Shown: positions 12,901 to 25,854 of the stretch, piece after piece
How positions within the stretch are numbered: the first letter of the stretch is position 1
How the letters are laid out: every line of letters begins with the position of its first letter
Source: Bryoerythrophyllum caledonicum
Taxonomy: Eukaryota; Streptophyta; Bryopsida; Pottiales; Pottiaceae
DNA: 64,000 nt
Assembly: GCA_963971425.1 (NCBI GenBank)
Contig: OZ020517.1
Coordinates: 1,180,501-1,244,500 of the forward strand
Direction of reading: 5' to 3'
Made by a program: the position numbers and the translations under genes
Notes under the pieces: generated by a model
Told to the model about the DNA's origin: nothing
The model's input: only the letters and a program-made list of their open reading frames with translations
The model's database searches: none

Positions 12901-14500
12901 ACTTAACAAAGATCCTCTCATATCTCTCTTATTTTTCCACTATATTTGCATTTGAAGAGTTGTAGAAAATGGGAAAAGTAGAGGAAAAGTAGATTACAAA
13001 TATTGTAATTATGCATACAATTTTCTTTGAGTTTTGAGTATGGGAGGGTGATCTCATACTCATGGTCATGCTCTAGAAGAGTGTAGGAGCTGGCTGCTGG
13101 ACTAGGTCTGGAGCTGGTTGCTATCATCGCTCTAAACCGCAATACCCGAGTTGTGGTTACTAATACCCAACAGTCCCGGCTTGTGGGTGGAGTCATTAGG
13201 GAATCAAGGTGGGGATGAAGGCTGAAGGAGAAGAGTCTGCGGGTTGTAAGCCTAGGATTCCGATGGACAACTATACTTAAGGGTCCGCCCTCAGACTTGG
13301 GGCGATCTCGATTTAGCAATCGCGGGTTGCGAGGCAGGTTGAGCAAGTCAAGGAAGTCACGGAGGCTGTGAGCAGGAGTGACGCTGCCGTTGATTTCGGC
13401 CTACTTCAGATACTTGAGATTTGATCGCATGACTGTGAGTGGACTTTGTAGGCGGGTCCCATCCACATAAGGACAACGAGCAAGGCATAGGAAGCTTGAG
13501 GGAGCTGACCGAATCGGGGAGGCTGTCAGACTAAGAGGATCCGCGGCAATGAGGGGAGACGTAGCGCAAAGGGGCACGAGTTCCAAAGCCAACAACACTT
13601 GATTTCGTGTCTACCACAGGTACCCCTAGATGCACTCTGAAAACCCTTAAACCGCTAGTTTTTTTTGTAAATTTTAGATCATTCCTAGAATGAGTACCTT
13701 AAAAACTTAACTTTTGCAATTTTAGTTATTTTGCGATTCCGACTACGGATTTGAGTTTGCGGAGGAAATATAAGTGTAGTGTTGATATTCTTTTTCAGCT
13801 TCCACAACTTTGAAAAATCACATTTTCATTTGATTTTTAAAATAGATAAAAAAATTAGTGTCTAAACTTTGGAGGTAGTTTGTGAGGGCATTTTTACTTG
13901 GTTTTGAGTAAAATTTGCATCTATAGCTAGATCATTCCGCCATTTGTACAATTTTAATGTTAAATTGGCATATTGGCGTATGTGTCACCCAATCTATCAT
14001 TTTCATTTGGGGGACTTGTGTTTTTAAACACCGCAAACACATTAGCTTGCTACATCATTAGTTTTAGACTTTGGAAATGATACCTTTGGATGTTCCCCTT
14101 TTGTTGTTGTAGGTTTTTGTGACTAGTGAACATCCAGTATAGGCGGGTGCCAATGGCTCTGGTCACTATCATTTTACTGCTTTTATGTTATTGAGGGAGA
14201 GGATTCAGTTTTGATTTCAAAATTCTTGTGCGGTACTTCCCGTGTTGCGGGCTTGTTGTCGGTGTTTCCTGGTAGCGTCATTTCTTGTTGTCCCTAGATT
14301 GTGATAGGGTCTTACAGGAGTGAAGTTGGGTTCATGGCCGGCAAGACTTTTTATGTGGAGGGTTGTGGTTGGACATGTGCTAGCCGGAGATGATGACCGG
14401 TGAACCACAAAGTTTTGTGATTTTGCAAGTGCAAGTTGCCCGTTTGTACCTTTGCCTTTTAAATGGTACCTATAGATAGATCCTAAGGTGGTTTTTGATT
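12901..14500 (+). other. Untranslated leader of the old copy
   Basis: Corresponds to 51753-53178 of the young copy, with patches of clear similarity (for example before the gag start, TAGATAGATCC). No coding content seen. Confidence 0.7.
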
Positions 14501-16541
14501 ATGGTGAATACTCGGAGTCGATATTACCGCCCCCCTTCACCAGACCACCCGGAGAGTGCTTCCACCACAAACTTTGAGCCAGGGTCGGACACCAACAAGG
14601 CTTTTGAGCCTATTTCAACGTTGAATATGGATCGTAGGTTTTGGGTCTGGGATGTGGACACATTTGACAATATGGAGGACAATGACCATCATGCCGTGCA
14701 AGATAAGTTCTTAGAACGGGCTGGGGCATCTCCCTACCCCATTGGCGGCTCCGATTCCAGACGTGGATGAAGGGGAAGCGCCAACGGACGCCTTTGTTAA
14801 ACAACTGGTAAGCGTTTGACTTATTGCCCTAGCATTTGGAGCCGGAGGCCTTTCAGATGTACGTGAGGTAGATTACGCAGCATGAGGTAGAGTTGCGCCC
14901 TATTGAAGACTACTGGTGCCAATGTGTAGAGTTGGTGACTGTGTTTAAGGAGAATGCGGTTGCCCAACTCTTAACTTCCACCGAAGAGCCCTAAGTCGAA
15001 GAGAGTTTTTTCAGTGAGGATTCAAGGGCCCAAGAGCAACCGTGTTGCCATCGTAGACAAACGGTCTAGCATGGGGGCCATGTCCCGTTTAGCCGTAGCC
15101 ACATGTGCAACATTGGTAGCCGTTGGGAATCCGCTAGTCTTCGATCTTCTCGCCCAGTTCATTGCGCATCTAGAAGTGGAGTATGAGGGATTCAAGCATG
15201 ATTAGATGCACTGCATCTAGGATTTCTGCCGGAAGAAAGAGGATACCCTCCACACTATTTATATCTTATTGGCGCAATTGTCAGTGGAGGTCGGTGATGT
15301 GTTCACAGAGCGCCAGCTGGTGAAGATCTTCATCTCCAAGCAGGATAAGCAAATGATGGAGTTGATTAGTCCACATGGCAGAACAACTTTTGCGCAAGCG
15401 TTTGCCGAGGTGGAAGCGCTTGATAGAGCGTTGGGCGTGAGAGAGGCCACGGATTTGGCACGTCGCTCCTAGAGACTTCCAAGCCCAAGAAGCTTGCTAC
15501 AACAACTAATATCTTGGCGGAGGCACAACTTGAAAAGGTTGTGCATTCTTAGGCTTATAAAGAGGCTAGTCATATCAAGGGGGACCTAAATTGCTCCAAG
15601 AAGAAGAGGACATGGGTAGGAAGGCCAAGCCCGTAGAGCAAGCCTGAAGCAAGGGAAAGAAGCATGTGACATGCTCTCACTGTGGCAAGTCTGGCCACAA
15701 TGATGAGATTTGTTTTTCTCTTCAGCCGGGGAAGTGCCCAAAGTCTTTAGCTCTTGGATCGGATATGATAAAGACTCTTCAAATTGAAGTAGCGGAGCTG
15801 AAGGAAGAGATGAGCGTGATGGCCTCTTTGAGGCAAGTGGCAGACACACAACCACTAGTGAGAGGTCAGGGCTCATCTTCAACCCTAAATGGCTACTTGT
15901 ATGGTGCTTTGGGGGAGCTGGTGGCAGCACTTGCTATTGTGCTCAGACTACCACACAAGCGGTGGCACCTTCTTTTTCTATGGCGCGTAGTAGTGGCCGT
16001 CCACGCCACACGGGTTTATCGGACCACATTGATCAGTTTCGACTACCTCTTTCTTTCGGCATCCAGGATGCAACTACTTCTATTGTCGCTCCCACTCCAA
16101 TCTCGGTCCCACCGGTTTCTTCTACTTAGAGAGATGCCGTATACACCTTGGCGAATAAGGTGTTGCAGTTGCCGGTATCTTCCGGTGTGGACTTTCTGAC
16201 AACAAATTTTCAAACATCCGGTGTATTCCATTTGGCGGATAGTATGTTTGAGGACAAGGTGCCTATGCCATTGTTGGAGGTGTTGCAGGCTTTGACGGCT
16301 CCACCCACTAAGGAGGATTTGGTAGCAATGCGGGCCAAATTGGCGGCAGAGGTTGTTTCCGCATTTTAAGCCAATGCCACTTCCACACCTACGGAGTAAT
16401 CATCTAGGGATCAGTCATTGATGTTTAGAATGGTTTGTTTGTCAAACATTGCGACTTGGTCGGCATGAGAGCAATCCAATGTGTGTCTTGGGATTGTATA
16501 TTTGGTGAATGACGATGGAGTCTTTTTGGTTGGCCGTACGG
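14501..16541 (+). pseudogene. gag and zinc-knuckle part of the old copy, decayed
   Basis: Collinear with residues 1 to about 700 of the young-copy polyprotein. It starts MVNTRSRYYRPPSPDHPES (young copy MVSTRSRYYRSPSPNHSES). A second zinc knuckle is recognisable at 15669 (CSHCGKSGHNDEICF). Stops at several places and frameshifts make it non-functional. It ends where a 1.55 kb element is inserted after ACGG at 16538-16541. Confidence 0.85.
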
Positions 16542-18091
16542 TGTCGTGAAGGCATTCAATAGATATTGTTGAAAGACAAATTTATTAAGAAAATAAGGGA
16601 AAGTGAATGTTAGAACCCATGGTAAAGACATGACTAACGGTTTAATCTACAATCACGCAGTCATATTTCATCCAGCGGCATCCTTATTTTAGAGGATCTT
16701 TACTGCATCTTGTCACTAGCTCAGGGTTTAGGAACATCTACCGGCTGATTTTCTGCTAATTTCAACAGTCCCTGTAGGATGCGTGCGCCAGCCACTCCGA
16801 TGAGCCAAGGAATTGAACATGAACCGGCCAGATGCGACAAAATGCTAAGCCAGCCAAACAGACCCGCGGTCAATGACAATATTTGAATTCTATTGATATT
16901 TAGGCCATTATCCAACTCTTTAAAGATAAAAAACTTGAACAGAGTGATATGGTGTTTTAATTTGTAGTAAAAGTAAGAAATGTTAGTATTTCAGATCAAA
17001 TTAGAGGGGGAACATAGGGGCAGCTAATAATAGAAGTTGTAGATAAGAGATAAGAGGGAATCTAGGCTTATACGAGAAGATATGGGCGAGGATTTGGAGG
17101 TAACTTGACTTAGATGACCAAGGTTTGGTCAAAGGAAGAGGCTTGATGGCGTAGAATGATATTGATCCTAATCTTTCTTTGACTTCCTCCCTTGCTTGAA
17201 TCCTTCTCCCAAGACTTCAAATAGCGTTTGGATTTCTAGATGTGGCATCGCGAGTTCTTTAAGTTTAGCTTTTTATTTGTAGAATGTTGTTTTTCTTGTT
17301 GTTAGATTTTTTATGGTATATCACACGCTCCAATCGAAGTCAGAGTGAAGTCGTAGTGATGTTCTGAAAAAAAAAAAGGCTTCAAAAAGTTTGGCAGTGG
17401 AGTACATAGACTTTGAGAGAGTGGATCTCAACAATCATTGTGAATTTGATAGTGAAATTTTGAGTGTAGTACTAAAATTTCCTTAAAAATATTGTGTCAA
17501 AATCTTATATGGATTAGCATTTTGAGTTGAAATTTATGAGAGAATTTACAACCAGGTGTTTGAGGGCTAATTTAAGGCAGAGTTTGAGATAGAGAATCTA
17601 GTCCATAGGGGAAGATTGAAGAAGTCGGTTTGTTTTATCTTTTGTAAAAGGTGTTTTGTGTTATGTTGGTATTGTGTATACAAATTTTGAGGTGCATACA
17701 AACAATAGCTTAGGAGTAATAAAAGAGAATGATCGTACATGATCCAAAATAGAGGCAGTAAACTTTGAGAGAGTGTATCTTGGTGGTTATTATGTTAATA
17801 ATTATGAAAATTAATGGATAACTTTCAATGAGGTTGATGAATCTTTTGTCCAAATCTTAGATCCATTAGACCTTTAGAGTAAAAGTTGTAAGTCAATTTA
17901 TACTCAGGATTTGGGAGGCAGGGTTTGAAAATGAGAAGCTTTAGTCATAAAGAAGGATTAGAGAGTAAAGACAAGCATGAAGGCATGATTTAAGTATTTT
18001 TAGACTGTGTACACAATGCAAGTCTTGCACTTAACAAACTAAATTCAAAAAAGACCCAGAATTTCCTAAAGCAAAGAAAACTCACACGACA
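16542..18091. mobile_element. 1.55-kb solo-LTR-like insertion
   Basis: Removing this piece rejoins the protease region of the old copy exactly. It is flanked by ACGG on both sides (16538-16541 and 18092-18095). Its ends are TGTCGTG and CACGACA, a 7-bp inverted repeat with the TG...CA form of an LTR. Inside there is an imperfect direct repeat with about 350-bp period (near 17395-17620 and 17750-17970). No coding region. A solo LTR or a small non-autonomous LTR element are the likely readings; a TIR element is possible. Confidence 0.7.
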
Positions 18092-18095
18092 ACGG

Positions 18096-20171
18096 ACGGT
18101 GACCCCACTCGAGCTATCCCCATGCGTGTGATGTTGGACTTTGGAGCTTAGCCAATGATTGCCAAGAAGCTAGCACAAGATTTGAGTCGAGGTGCTTCAG
18201 ACCTTGAGCTTGTCCGTTTATGATTGTCACATCGGCTGGGGGCACGAAGTAGGCCATACGATACACCCGACATTCATTGCAGTTGATGATCGGCGTGGTA
18301 TCTGGTCCAATTTTCTCACGTATCTATTTAGTGCGTTGTGACTCGTGCCACCAACTACGACATTTTGGTGGGTCAGCAGGTACTGTATCCACTCAATTTC
18401 TAGGTGAATAACAGGACGGCGGAGGCCTGGATTAGGCCTGGGTAGTTTGCTTGTGATGGAAGAAAGAAGCTAATCCCCATTATCTTCGCAGCTAGCAGGG
18501 TGACTTTGACAGCGGACGCTTTGTTTGGATGTAGTGCATTGGTATCCAATTTTCTATGAGGTTTGACGCTTTTAGAGGAGGCATATGCATTTATGTTGGG
18601 GGTAGCGGAATCAAGTGAGCTCTAACCAGTAGAGATCCTTGCACATCATTGCAAGGATCCACTTCCTCCATGGAGAACCTTGTTGGAGCTCATTCGTCGT
18701 AGTCGAGAGATTGTAGACGTTCTTGATGCTCCACAGCTCTCTGTAGACTCTTCCAATTCATTGTTGGCTTGTACTATTCAGTGGCAATCACCAAATGAAG
18801 GTATTATCCTCGTGGAGCTATTTGTCGGTATCGGTCTGGAGACTGGAACTTATGGCCGTGTTAGAGGCCGGGCTCAAGGTGCAGCAATACATCCACGTGG
18901 ATAGTGGGTTTGCAACCAACCGTGTCGCTCAACGTCACATTCAGCGTCTTCTAGCGTTGTACCCAGAGCAGTTACCGTCTTCTGGTATCCGGGGGTGTTT
19001 TGGAAGTTGCCACGTGATGTAACGTTGATCAATGAAGATTTGCGCCGATTGGGTCACGTGGACTCGGTGATTACCGGATGGCCTTGCTAAGGCCATTCAC
19101 GGGCAAGGAGAAAACGTGGCTTAGATGATCCATGGTTGGATTTCTTTGCAGATTTGCTCAGGCTCATCCAATGGTGTATTACCCACCAATAAACGCCACC
19201 AGGGTACATTTTTTAGAATGTACCCTCATTGGAGGACACTCAAAAAAGATATGTGTAGATAGTGTATACATCCATCATCTTTTTGTTTCTCCCACTTTTG
19301 TGGTTGCTGCCGCGTTGGGCATATACGCCTATCAACCCTTTGGATTTGGACCAACATGGCATCATCGGTGACGCTCACCTCTGCACTTGTTCAAGTGCAA
19401 CGACCGTGCAACGTGAGGTTGAAAACATCTTGAATGATCACCGTGTTTTCACAGAGGTCACCAAAGATGATGAGTCACCATTGGCCGTGGTGAATCGGGT
19501 TGGTTTCACTCGGGGGGCATTTTCCATGTTGATGTGCTACTTGGGGTCTTTTGCCTTTAGGACACGCGGTTCAACCATGGTTTGAGATTCTACTTCCGAA
19601 ACTTATACGGAGCCTTTGTTTGAGACGAGGGAGCTGCAAGCAGTGGGCTTTTTGACAGGCACAACCGTCGCACCAAATTTCTTTAAGGGCCACGGCCGTT
19701 ACTTGTTAGATCAAGCCATTGATCTCAACACTCTTATTTGGATTTGTGGCCTCTATTTTGTCGTCTAGCGTCGTTTGCAAGACCATCTACGCGTGCTCGA
19801 GGCAGACTCTGATGGTCAGGGGACAACGGTGCCACATCTCATAGAGATTAGAAAAGCGGAACTATTTTTTTGTTTGAAGCGGCACGCAGCTGAAAAGCTT
19901 CAAGCTTAGCATATCTTTGTAGCCTTGGCCGAGGACTTAGGTCAAGGGGATGCCTGAGATATCTTTTCTTGGTTTTACTATCACGACATGGTATTTTTTG
20001 TGGATCCCATGAGTGAGTAGTTTGGGGCCATGAATGCCATTTCTGCAACTAAGTAGCAATCACCGGCCATGCCAATACATAGTGAGTATTCTAAAGGTGG
20101 AGAAGGAGACCACGGAGTTTAATGACTGACCTTTGGATTTGAGGCCATATCTTATCAATGCCGAGGCACGG
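18096..20171 (+). pseudogene. Protease and cytosine-methyltransferase part of the old copy, decayed
   Basis: Collinear with residues about 700-1340 of the young copy. The protease site has become DFGA instead of DSGA. In the methyltransferase the PCQ catalytic loop at about 19083 is broken by CAA to TAA directly after the Cys codon. The conserved TAG CAA TCA between methyltransferase and pol is retained at 20052-20060. Interrupted after ACGG (20168-20171) by the 18.9-kb transposon. Confidence 0.85.
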
Positions 20172-20200
20172 AACACCATATTCGTTATAATGGGAGATTT
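20172..20200 (+). repeat. Left terminal inverted repeat of the 18.9-kb transposon
   Basis: 29 bp, beginning AACACCATATTCGTT and ending GGGAGATTT, immediately after ACGG. Confidence 0.95.
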
Positions 20201-20998
20201 CCATGATTTTGAAGATATATGATCTTTAAAGTATCAATATATATAGACAATTGTAGGTGCAAAGCATATCAACAATGCACCAAGAATACTATATTTCATT
20301 ACATGGATGGACCAAATTAGCCGAATGTCCCAAAAAATGGTAACGCTAAAAGAAGCATGTACCATTATTCCAAGCTTTATTTAAAACTTCATGAAAAAAA
20401 TCACAAACAACACTCATTCACCCCGAGGCAAAACACAATCGTCCTATCACTAATCAAATGGTCTACGGAGTTCCACCATAAGCTTCCATACGCGTCTTCA
20501 AAAAAGCCCTCTGACATTGCCTTGTCCATGTTGCGCCATTCTCTTGCATTAATGGACTCTCTAGAAGACGCTGCAAACCCCGCCTACGCACCTCGTCACT
20601 GTTTGATTTGGGCAGCGAGTGCCGGCGAGAGGGGGAAGGAGAGCATTTGCCTCTAGCAGCATCTCCTGACAAAGTTCGGGGACGGAGACATTTACCGAAT
20701 GGTTCCTGCACAATAGGCGCCACACACAATCCAAAGAAATACACTTTAGGTCGAATGCTGCTACACAACACACATGAAAATTTAATCATTGAGATCCATC
20801 CTAGTGCACATTAGGTCGGATGGAGCTAAAATGCAAAAGGAAAGATCCACAGAGCACATTTAACCCCAAACAAAAAAACAAGCTCAAATGAACCAAAACT
20901 ACATAAGTGCAAGCACATTTAACCCCAAACAAAAAAACAAGCTCAAATGAACCAAAACTACATAAGTGCAATGTAGCTCAACAACAAACCAAAATTGT
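20201..20998. other. Left subterminal region
   Basis: No convincing gene. It has overlapping short open frames on both strands at 20357-20814. A tandem duplication of about 59 bp (about 20852-20969) has unit AGCACATTTAACCCC to ATAAGTGCA, with the two copies essentially identical. Confidence 0.6.
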
Positions 20999-21397
20999 CT
21001 AGGCCAAAACATCGCAATAGTGCAATAAATTGGAGGTCATCATAACACGCACCGCAAGCGAGCGTTGGAAAGTACCATCCCTTAAATCGTCATAGAGAAT
21101 ACGCTTTGCTGGAGTACAATTATCCGGATTTAAAGGCGGGGACCCAGGAACTAAACGAGGCCACTGCGGCGAAGGCGAGTTGTTCCTATCATGAATTGGC
21201 TCCCGCGCAATAGGGCTTTCAACAACTCCGTCGTCCACTGCCATGGTCGAATAATCCATGGTTGATTGCACGGTTGCAGCAGAGTGCAACAAAAGCCCTT
21301 TACTCCGAAGAGAAAGGACGAACTCCTCTGGCCCTAGCAAGGAATCCACGGACGCCCGACAGTCACAGTCCTGTAGAAATTTCAACCACAGCGACAC
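20999..21397 (-). CDS. Unknown small open frame in the transposon
   Basis: 132 codons, ending CDVLA then stop. There is a possible splice acceptor (TTTCTACAG) inside the 5' part, so it may be a terminal exon. It contains a Ser/Pro-rich stretch (NNSPSPQWPRLVPGSPP). No domain recognised. It lies downstream of the large minus-strand gene, in the same orientation. Confidence 0.35.
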   Translation of the reverse strand: MSLWLKFLQDCDCRASVDSLLGPEEFVLSLRSKGLLLHSAATVQSTMDYSTMAVDDGVVESPIAREPIHDRNNSPSPQWPRLVPGSPPLNPDNCTPAKRILYDDLRDGTFQRSLAVRVMMTSNLLHYCDVLA

Positions 21398-22921
21398 TCA
21401 CATACCTTAGAACAATAGATGAAAATTCCAATCATTCAAAATAGCACGACATTCCATCAGCAGTAGATATCCAATTCCCACAACAAACAAAGCGGTGAAA
21501 CATCTCAGTTTCATTTATAAAAAAAATATACACAAAAAATGGTCCAACAAAATTTACAACATCGAGCTGCAGTCAATCGATACAGTTTAGCTCTATGCGA
21601 CCTAAAGTGTAAAAGGCATCTAAGTGTTCCCAACGGCATTAAGAGCGGAGATTCTGAAACGCTTGGATTGCGTTCCAGATACTTGCAGACTGACCACACG
21701 TCTTCTGATCATTATAAAACATCTCCCGGCCAGAGGGATGTTCGGCACGGTACTGCGCTAGACCACCCGGAAACTGATGAAGGTCAGAGAGATATGGCAG
21801 CAATTCCTCCAACAATACAAAGTCATCTCTCGCGCCAACATGTTTGTGCGACCATGATGGAAGAAGAAGGACGTTCTCCGGCAAATTGAGCATGTGCTTA
21901 ATCGGGCTGTCGTCAATGACAAGCGTATTTGCCGGAGTATACTCACGACCCAACCTATTGAAGAGATGGCTCGATAAGGTCTTCAAGAAGATGTCCTTCT
22001 GAGTGCCAGATTCCTTCATGTAGAATGTTCTGCTACCGACTCTACGCTCGGGAACCCTATCGCAATTCTCCTGACCAAAGATCCTAAGAGGGTACGAAGA
22101 ACTATGCTGAAAAAGATAATTACATATCTGACGCGTTGTAGATTCCATCATCGAACTTCAGATCGTGATGGTAGCAATCTTAGACAACTTCGTAAGGAAT
22201 TCAGCACAACCAGGGCGCACTCGAACTAGTTTAGGGCCTACTTCGGCCGGCAGCGAAGCCGAGTGAATGGACGGGATAGAGCCCATGGATCCTCTGGCCT
22301 GCCATGACGGCTCACACGTGCATAGAATCCCATTGAGGTCCAGCACAATGTTCAACCACCTGCCCTCGATATCTGAATGGACTCTAGGTATTTCTTCAAG
22401 ATTATTGGCATCATTTATTGATGCCTTGCCGACCTGGTTCGGAAACGCCAGGAGAACGACCAATATTATTACAGATTCATTAACAACGACGAATCAACAA
22501 TACGTAGAACGAAAGAGATAAATGGAGGGAGGAGTGATGGGGGAATGAGTGGAGTTCGAAAAGAGTTAGAAGAATACCTCGAGAACTTCATCGTCCTACA
22601 GCATTTCGTCTCGGGCACCCATCGATCCCAACGAACCCTGCATGCTGTCAAGGGGCCCGAAGTGCCCGACATCCATTTGGGGGCACGGTTCTGGGACAAG
22701 AAGAGGTGGCTCAGAATCATGATTGATCTCGTCTACGAGCACGGCTGAAACTTGGACGACCTCTTCTATGACTGGGACTGCAGTTTGAACGACCTCTTCT
22801 ATGACTGGTTGAGCAATCGCGTCATCACCGAAACTTAGATCTGGAAAAATTCAACAACTTCACGCTATCAGCGGATGGGCACAGAGGACACGGATACAAG
22901 TCACAGTGGTTAGATGTCAAG

Positions 22922-22948
22922 CAGTTTAGCTCGAGTCGAGCTGAAGTG
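22922..22948. repeat. Palindrome in intron 3 of the giant gene
   Basis: 27-bp near-palindrome (left arm CAGTTTAGCTCGA, right arm ending CTGAAGTG) inside the intron 22841-23050. Confidence 0.9.
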
Positions 22949-24039
22949 CTCGCCGTGCAGTGTAATATTAACAAAATAAATACTGGAGTACAAAATTGGA
23001 CATTTACAAAATGTTCTGCCTCTATACACTCGCAACTACGTTACACTAACCTGACGATGACCTGGGGACATCTGCGATAGATTCGTCCCGATCGGGCGAC
23101 TTCGGAGGGGAAGAGGGGCGGGCCGATGCGGAAGGGAGAACAGGAAGCAATTGAGCCCCACTGGAGACGGGGGAGGTACCCGACGGATATGGTAGCTGCA
23201 AATCAAGAGACGGACTCGTAGACCCGCTGTCCGGTGATGCGGAAGGCTGGGGGATTGCAGCAATAACTACGGGCGGTGCTGTGGCGGCAGTAGGCAAATT
23301 AGCCGACATGAACCTCTGCATCATGAGCATCATCTCGGCATGCCTCTGATCTTGGTCTCTCTTCATTTCATCGTCACGCCTCCGCTGCAGATCCCTGAGC
23401 TCCTCGTCGCGCTCCGCAAGCCGCTGCTCCATCAACCTCATCCAGGTGGCCTCCTCTTCGAGCTTCTTCTCAAGGGAGATCAACTTGCTGTCATCCTGAG
23501 CACTGCTCGCCATAGCCAACGGAGAGCGCGTGCTCGCGCTAGCAACCTTCCTCTTCTTGGCCGCCAGGCGAGCGATGGAAGCGCCCAAGGTGGGAGCTGA
23601 ATGAGGCCTGTCGGAAATCTCCAACGAGTCCAACTCCGGGAAGTCGAGTCGTTGTCGCGAGGATGCGATTGTGTCTCCTGCTTCAGATTGAGAGACACTC
23701 TGAAACTCAGGCGGAGTAGCGTCAACGAAGTCGTCCTGGGACTCATTATCCGGAGTGACGGTGCTCGAGATCGGGCACGCAACCACAGCGCTCGACTCCG
23801 CATCTTCCTCCTCATCGCCGAGGTCAATAATGGCTTTCCCCTTCCCCTTTCCAACGGCATCTCCAAACTCGGGGAAGATCTCCGAGTTGACGTGATACGC
23901 AGATATATCGAAATCGGCCCGATCCAACGTCAAGGCGACCTCGAAGGCGTCGTCGAGATCCTGCTCATCGGTGTCGTGAGAAATGCAGAATGCCTCCAGG
24001 TCCAGCATCTGAACACCAATGGATTGAACAAGATTCAAT

Positions 24040-24272
24040 TTAGGTCGAGTCGAGCTAAACTCACTACAAACAATTGCTGGTATGAAAACTCAACTATTAT
24101 AACTTCAAATCATACGAACGAAGTAAATGACATCCATAAAATCGTACAAGTAAAAGCCGACACTTTAGCTCGAGTCGAGCTAAAGTGACACCAAATGAGC
24201 ATAGGCAAGACCTCTTTGAAACTAAGAGGTCAGAAAGGGAATAAACAGTTTAGCTTGAGTTGAACTAAACTG
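24040..24272. repeat. Three palindromes in intron 2 of the giant gene
   Basis: Copies at 24040-24062 (TTTAGGTCGA / TCGAGCTAAA), 24161-24187 (perfect, arm CACTTTAGCTCGA) and 24246-24272 (arm CAGTTTAGCTTGA, with the matching change TTGAACTAAACTG in the right arm, one mismatch). All are in the 277-nt intron 24009-24285. Confidence 0.92.
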
Positions 24273-25728
24273 TAGGGATGCTTACCACACTCGCTGTCAG
24301 TAATTTCGTCCCGCCAAATAGCTGGACAACAGAATCCCCCCTCTTGTAGAACAGCTCCAGGACCTTGATGAAGAACTCCATCCTCAGCTCGTTCAAATTC
24401 ATGGAGTACGCCAACTCGTTGTACTTGCACAGCTTCGTGTACAACACATGCTCTGGAGCTGCGTAGATCTTCTTTACGGCCGATATCACCGTAAGCTCCT
24501 TCTTGAAGAGAAAGAGGAGCCGAACCGGGTCTAGAGCGTTGTTGGTCTTCGGCGCGAATCCTCCGAGGCGCTCGTTCTCGGAAGGAAGATACTTCGACTG
24601 CAGCACATCGTATGCATGGCACAATGACGGGCCCTCAGCAAACGCTGTCACTTGAAGGTGTGACTGCTCGTTGCCGCAAATGAAGAGCCAGGCTGGAAGA
24701 TCGGTGAGGAGAGGCTGCCCTTTCGATGCGAACATCGTCATGAACTCGTCGAAGAAGGGCCTCTCCAACGATGACGATGACGTCCCAGAGAACCCAGGGA
24801 TGTTCCGGAAGTCGATGATGCCGAGCTTCAAATTGCAGCCCAAGTTGCGCCACGAATCCGAAGGCCACGTCCCGAGCGAATTCGTTGCCGCCTTGTAAGA
24901 ACGGAAGTGCAGCGCTCCCATTGGTGAAACAAACCGCGACCGCACATCGATGAAGACTCTGAAGAACTCCTTCGCGTACGGAGAGAGATCTTCACATTTG
25001 CAGTTGCGAAACTGCGTCTGCCTCAAGTTGGCGTAGTACGAATCCGGTGGACCCCAATCCAAGAGGGCACGCTTGGAGGCCTTGCTGACGTTGTAGTTCT
25101 TCTTGAACGTCCGCCAGTTTGAACGTTTGTATGCTCCAGTGCTGTTGAAGAAGGCCAGCTCCGGCCTGATCAGTTGAAGCTCCATCCGAGCGACCTCCTT
25201 CCTCTTCCTCCGATCCACCCAGTCCCGGGCTGTATAGCAATCCTCCAGCGCAGAATTTGGCAGCTTGATGACCACCTTCGGGTAGGGCAGTTTCCGAGAT
25301 GGCCCTGATCGATTGAGAATGTGCTTGCACATTTTCGCGTGATCGACTTCGGTCATGTTGCCGAGAAACTTGAAGAATTCGCGCGTCAGAACCCCATCCT
25401 TCTCAGGAACCCAAGACTTCGCGTCCTTGAACTTTGCCAAGGGCGTCGAAGTTGAATCGACGTTGATGAGACGCCATGCACCGCAGAAGAGATGACATCG
25501 GACCAGAGCTCGAAGGTTTCATTTGTCGCGGTGATGATCTTCACCTCGTTCGTAATTGAAAGCTCCTTTGCCTTCCCGGCTTTCTTGAGCGCCGCCTGGC
25601 TCTTCGCAACGTCGATCATTGCGAAGCGCTCACGAACCGCGTTAAGAAATGGCTGCGCAGAACATAAAAGGGTCGTTTGAGTATACAATAAAGCAGGAAT
25701 ATAAACATGTCCAATAGGGTCCACATAC

Positions 25729-25854
25729 TGCAAGTTAGCTCGAGTCGAGCTAACTTGCAACCCATGAGCAGACAATGACGACTTCTTAACTATACATATG
25801 ACTGTACAGATACAGAGCGCATTTGCACTTTAGCTCGAGTCGAGCTAAAGTGCA
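25729..25854. repeat. Two perfect palindromes in intron 1 of the giant gene
   Basis: A perfect 31-mer at 25729-25759 with arm TGCAAGTTAGCTCGA and a perfect 31-mer at 25824-25854 with arm TGCACTTTAGCTCGA, both in the intron 25653-25877. The outer arm bases differ between the two, but each is self-complementary. Confidence 0.95.

Noticed and set aside
16542-18091. The 1.55-kb insertion as an intron of the retrotransposon
   Set aside because: It has a 4-bp target duplication and TG...CA ends, and is absent from the young copy.
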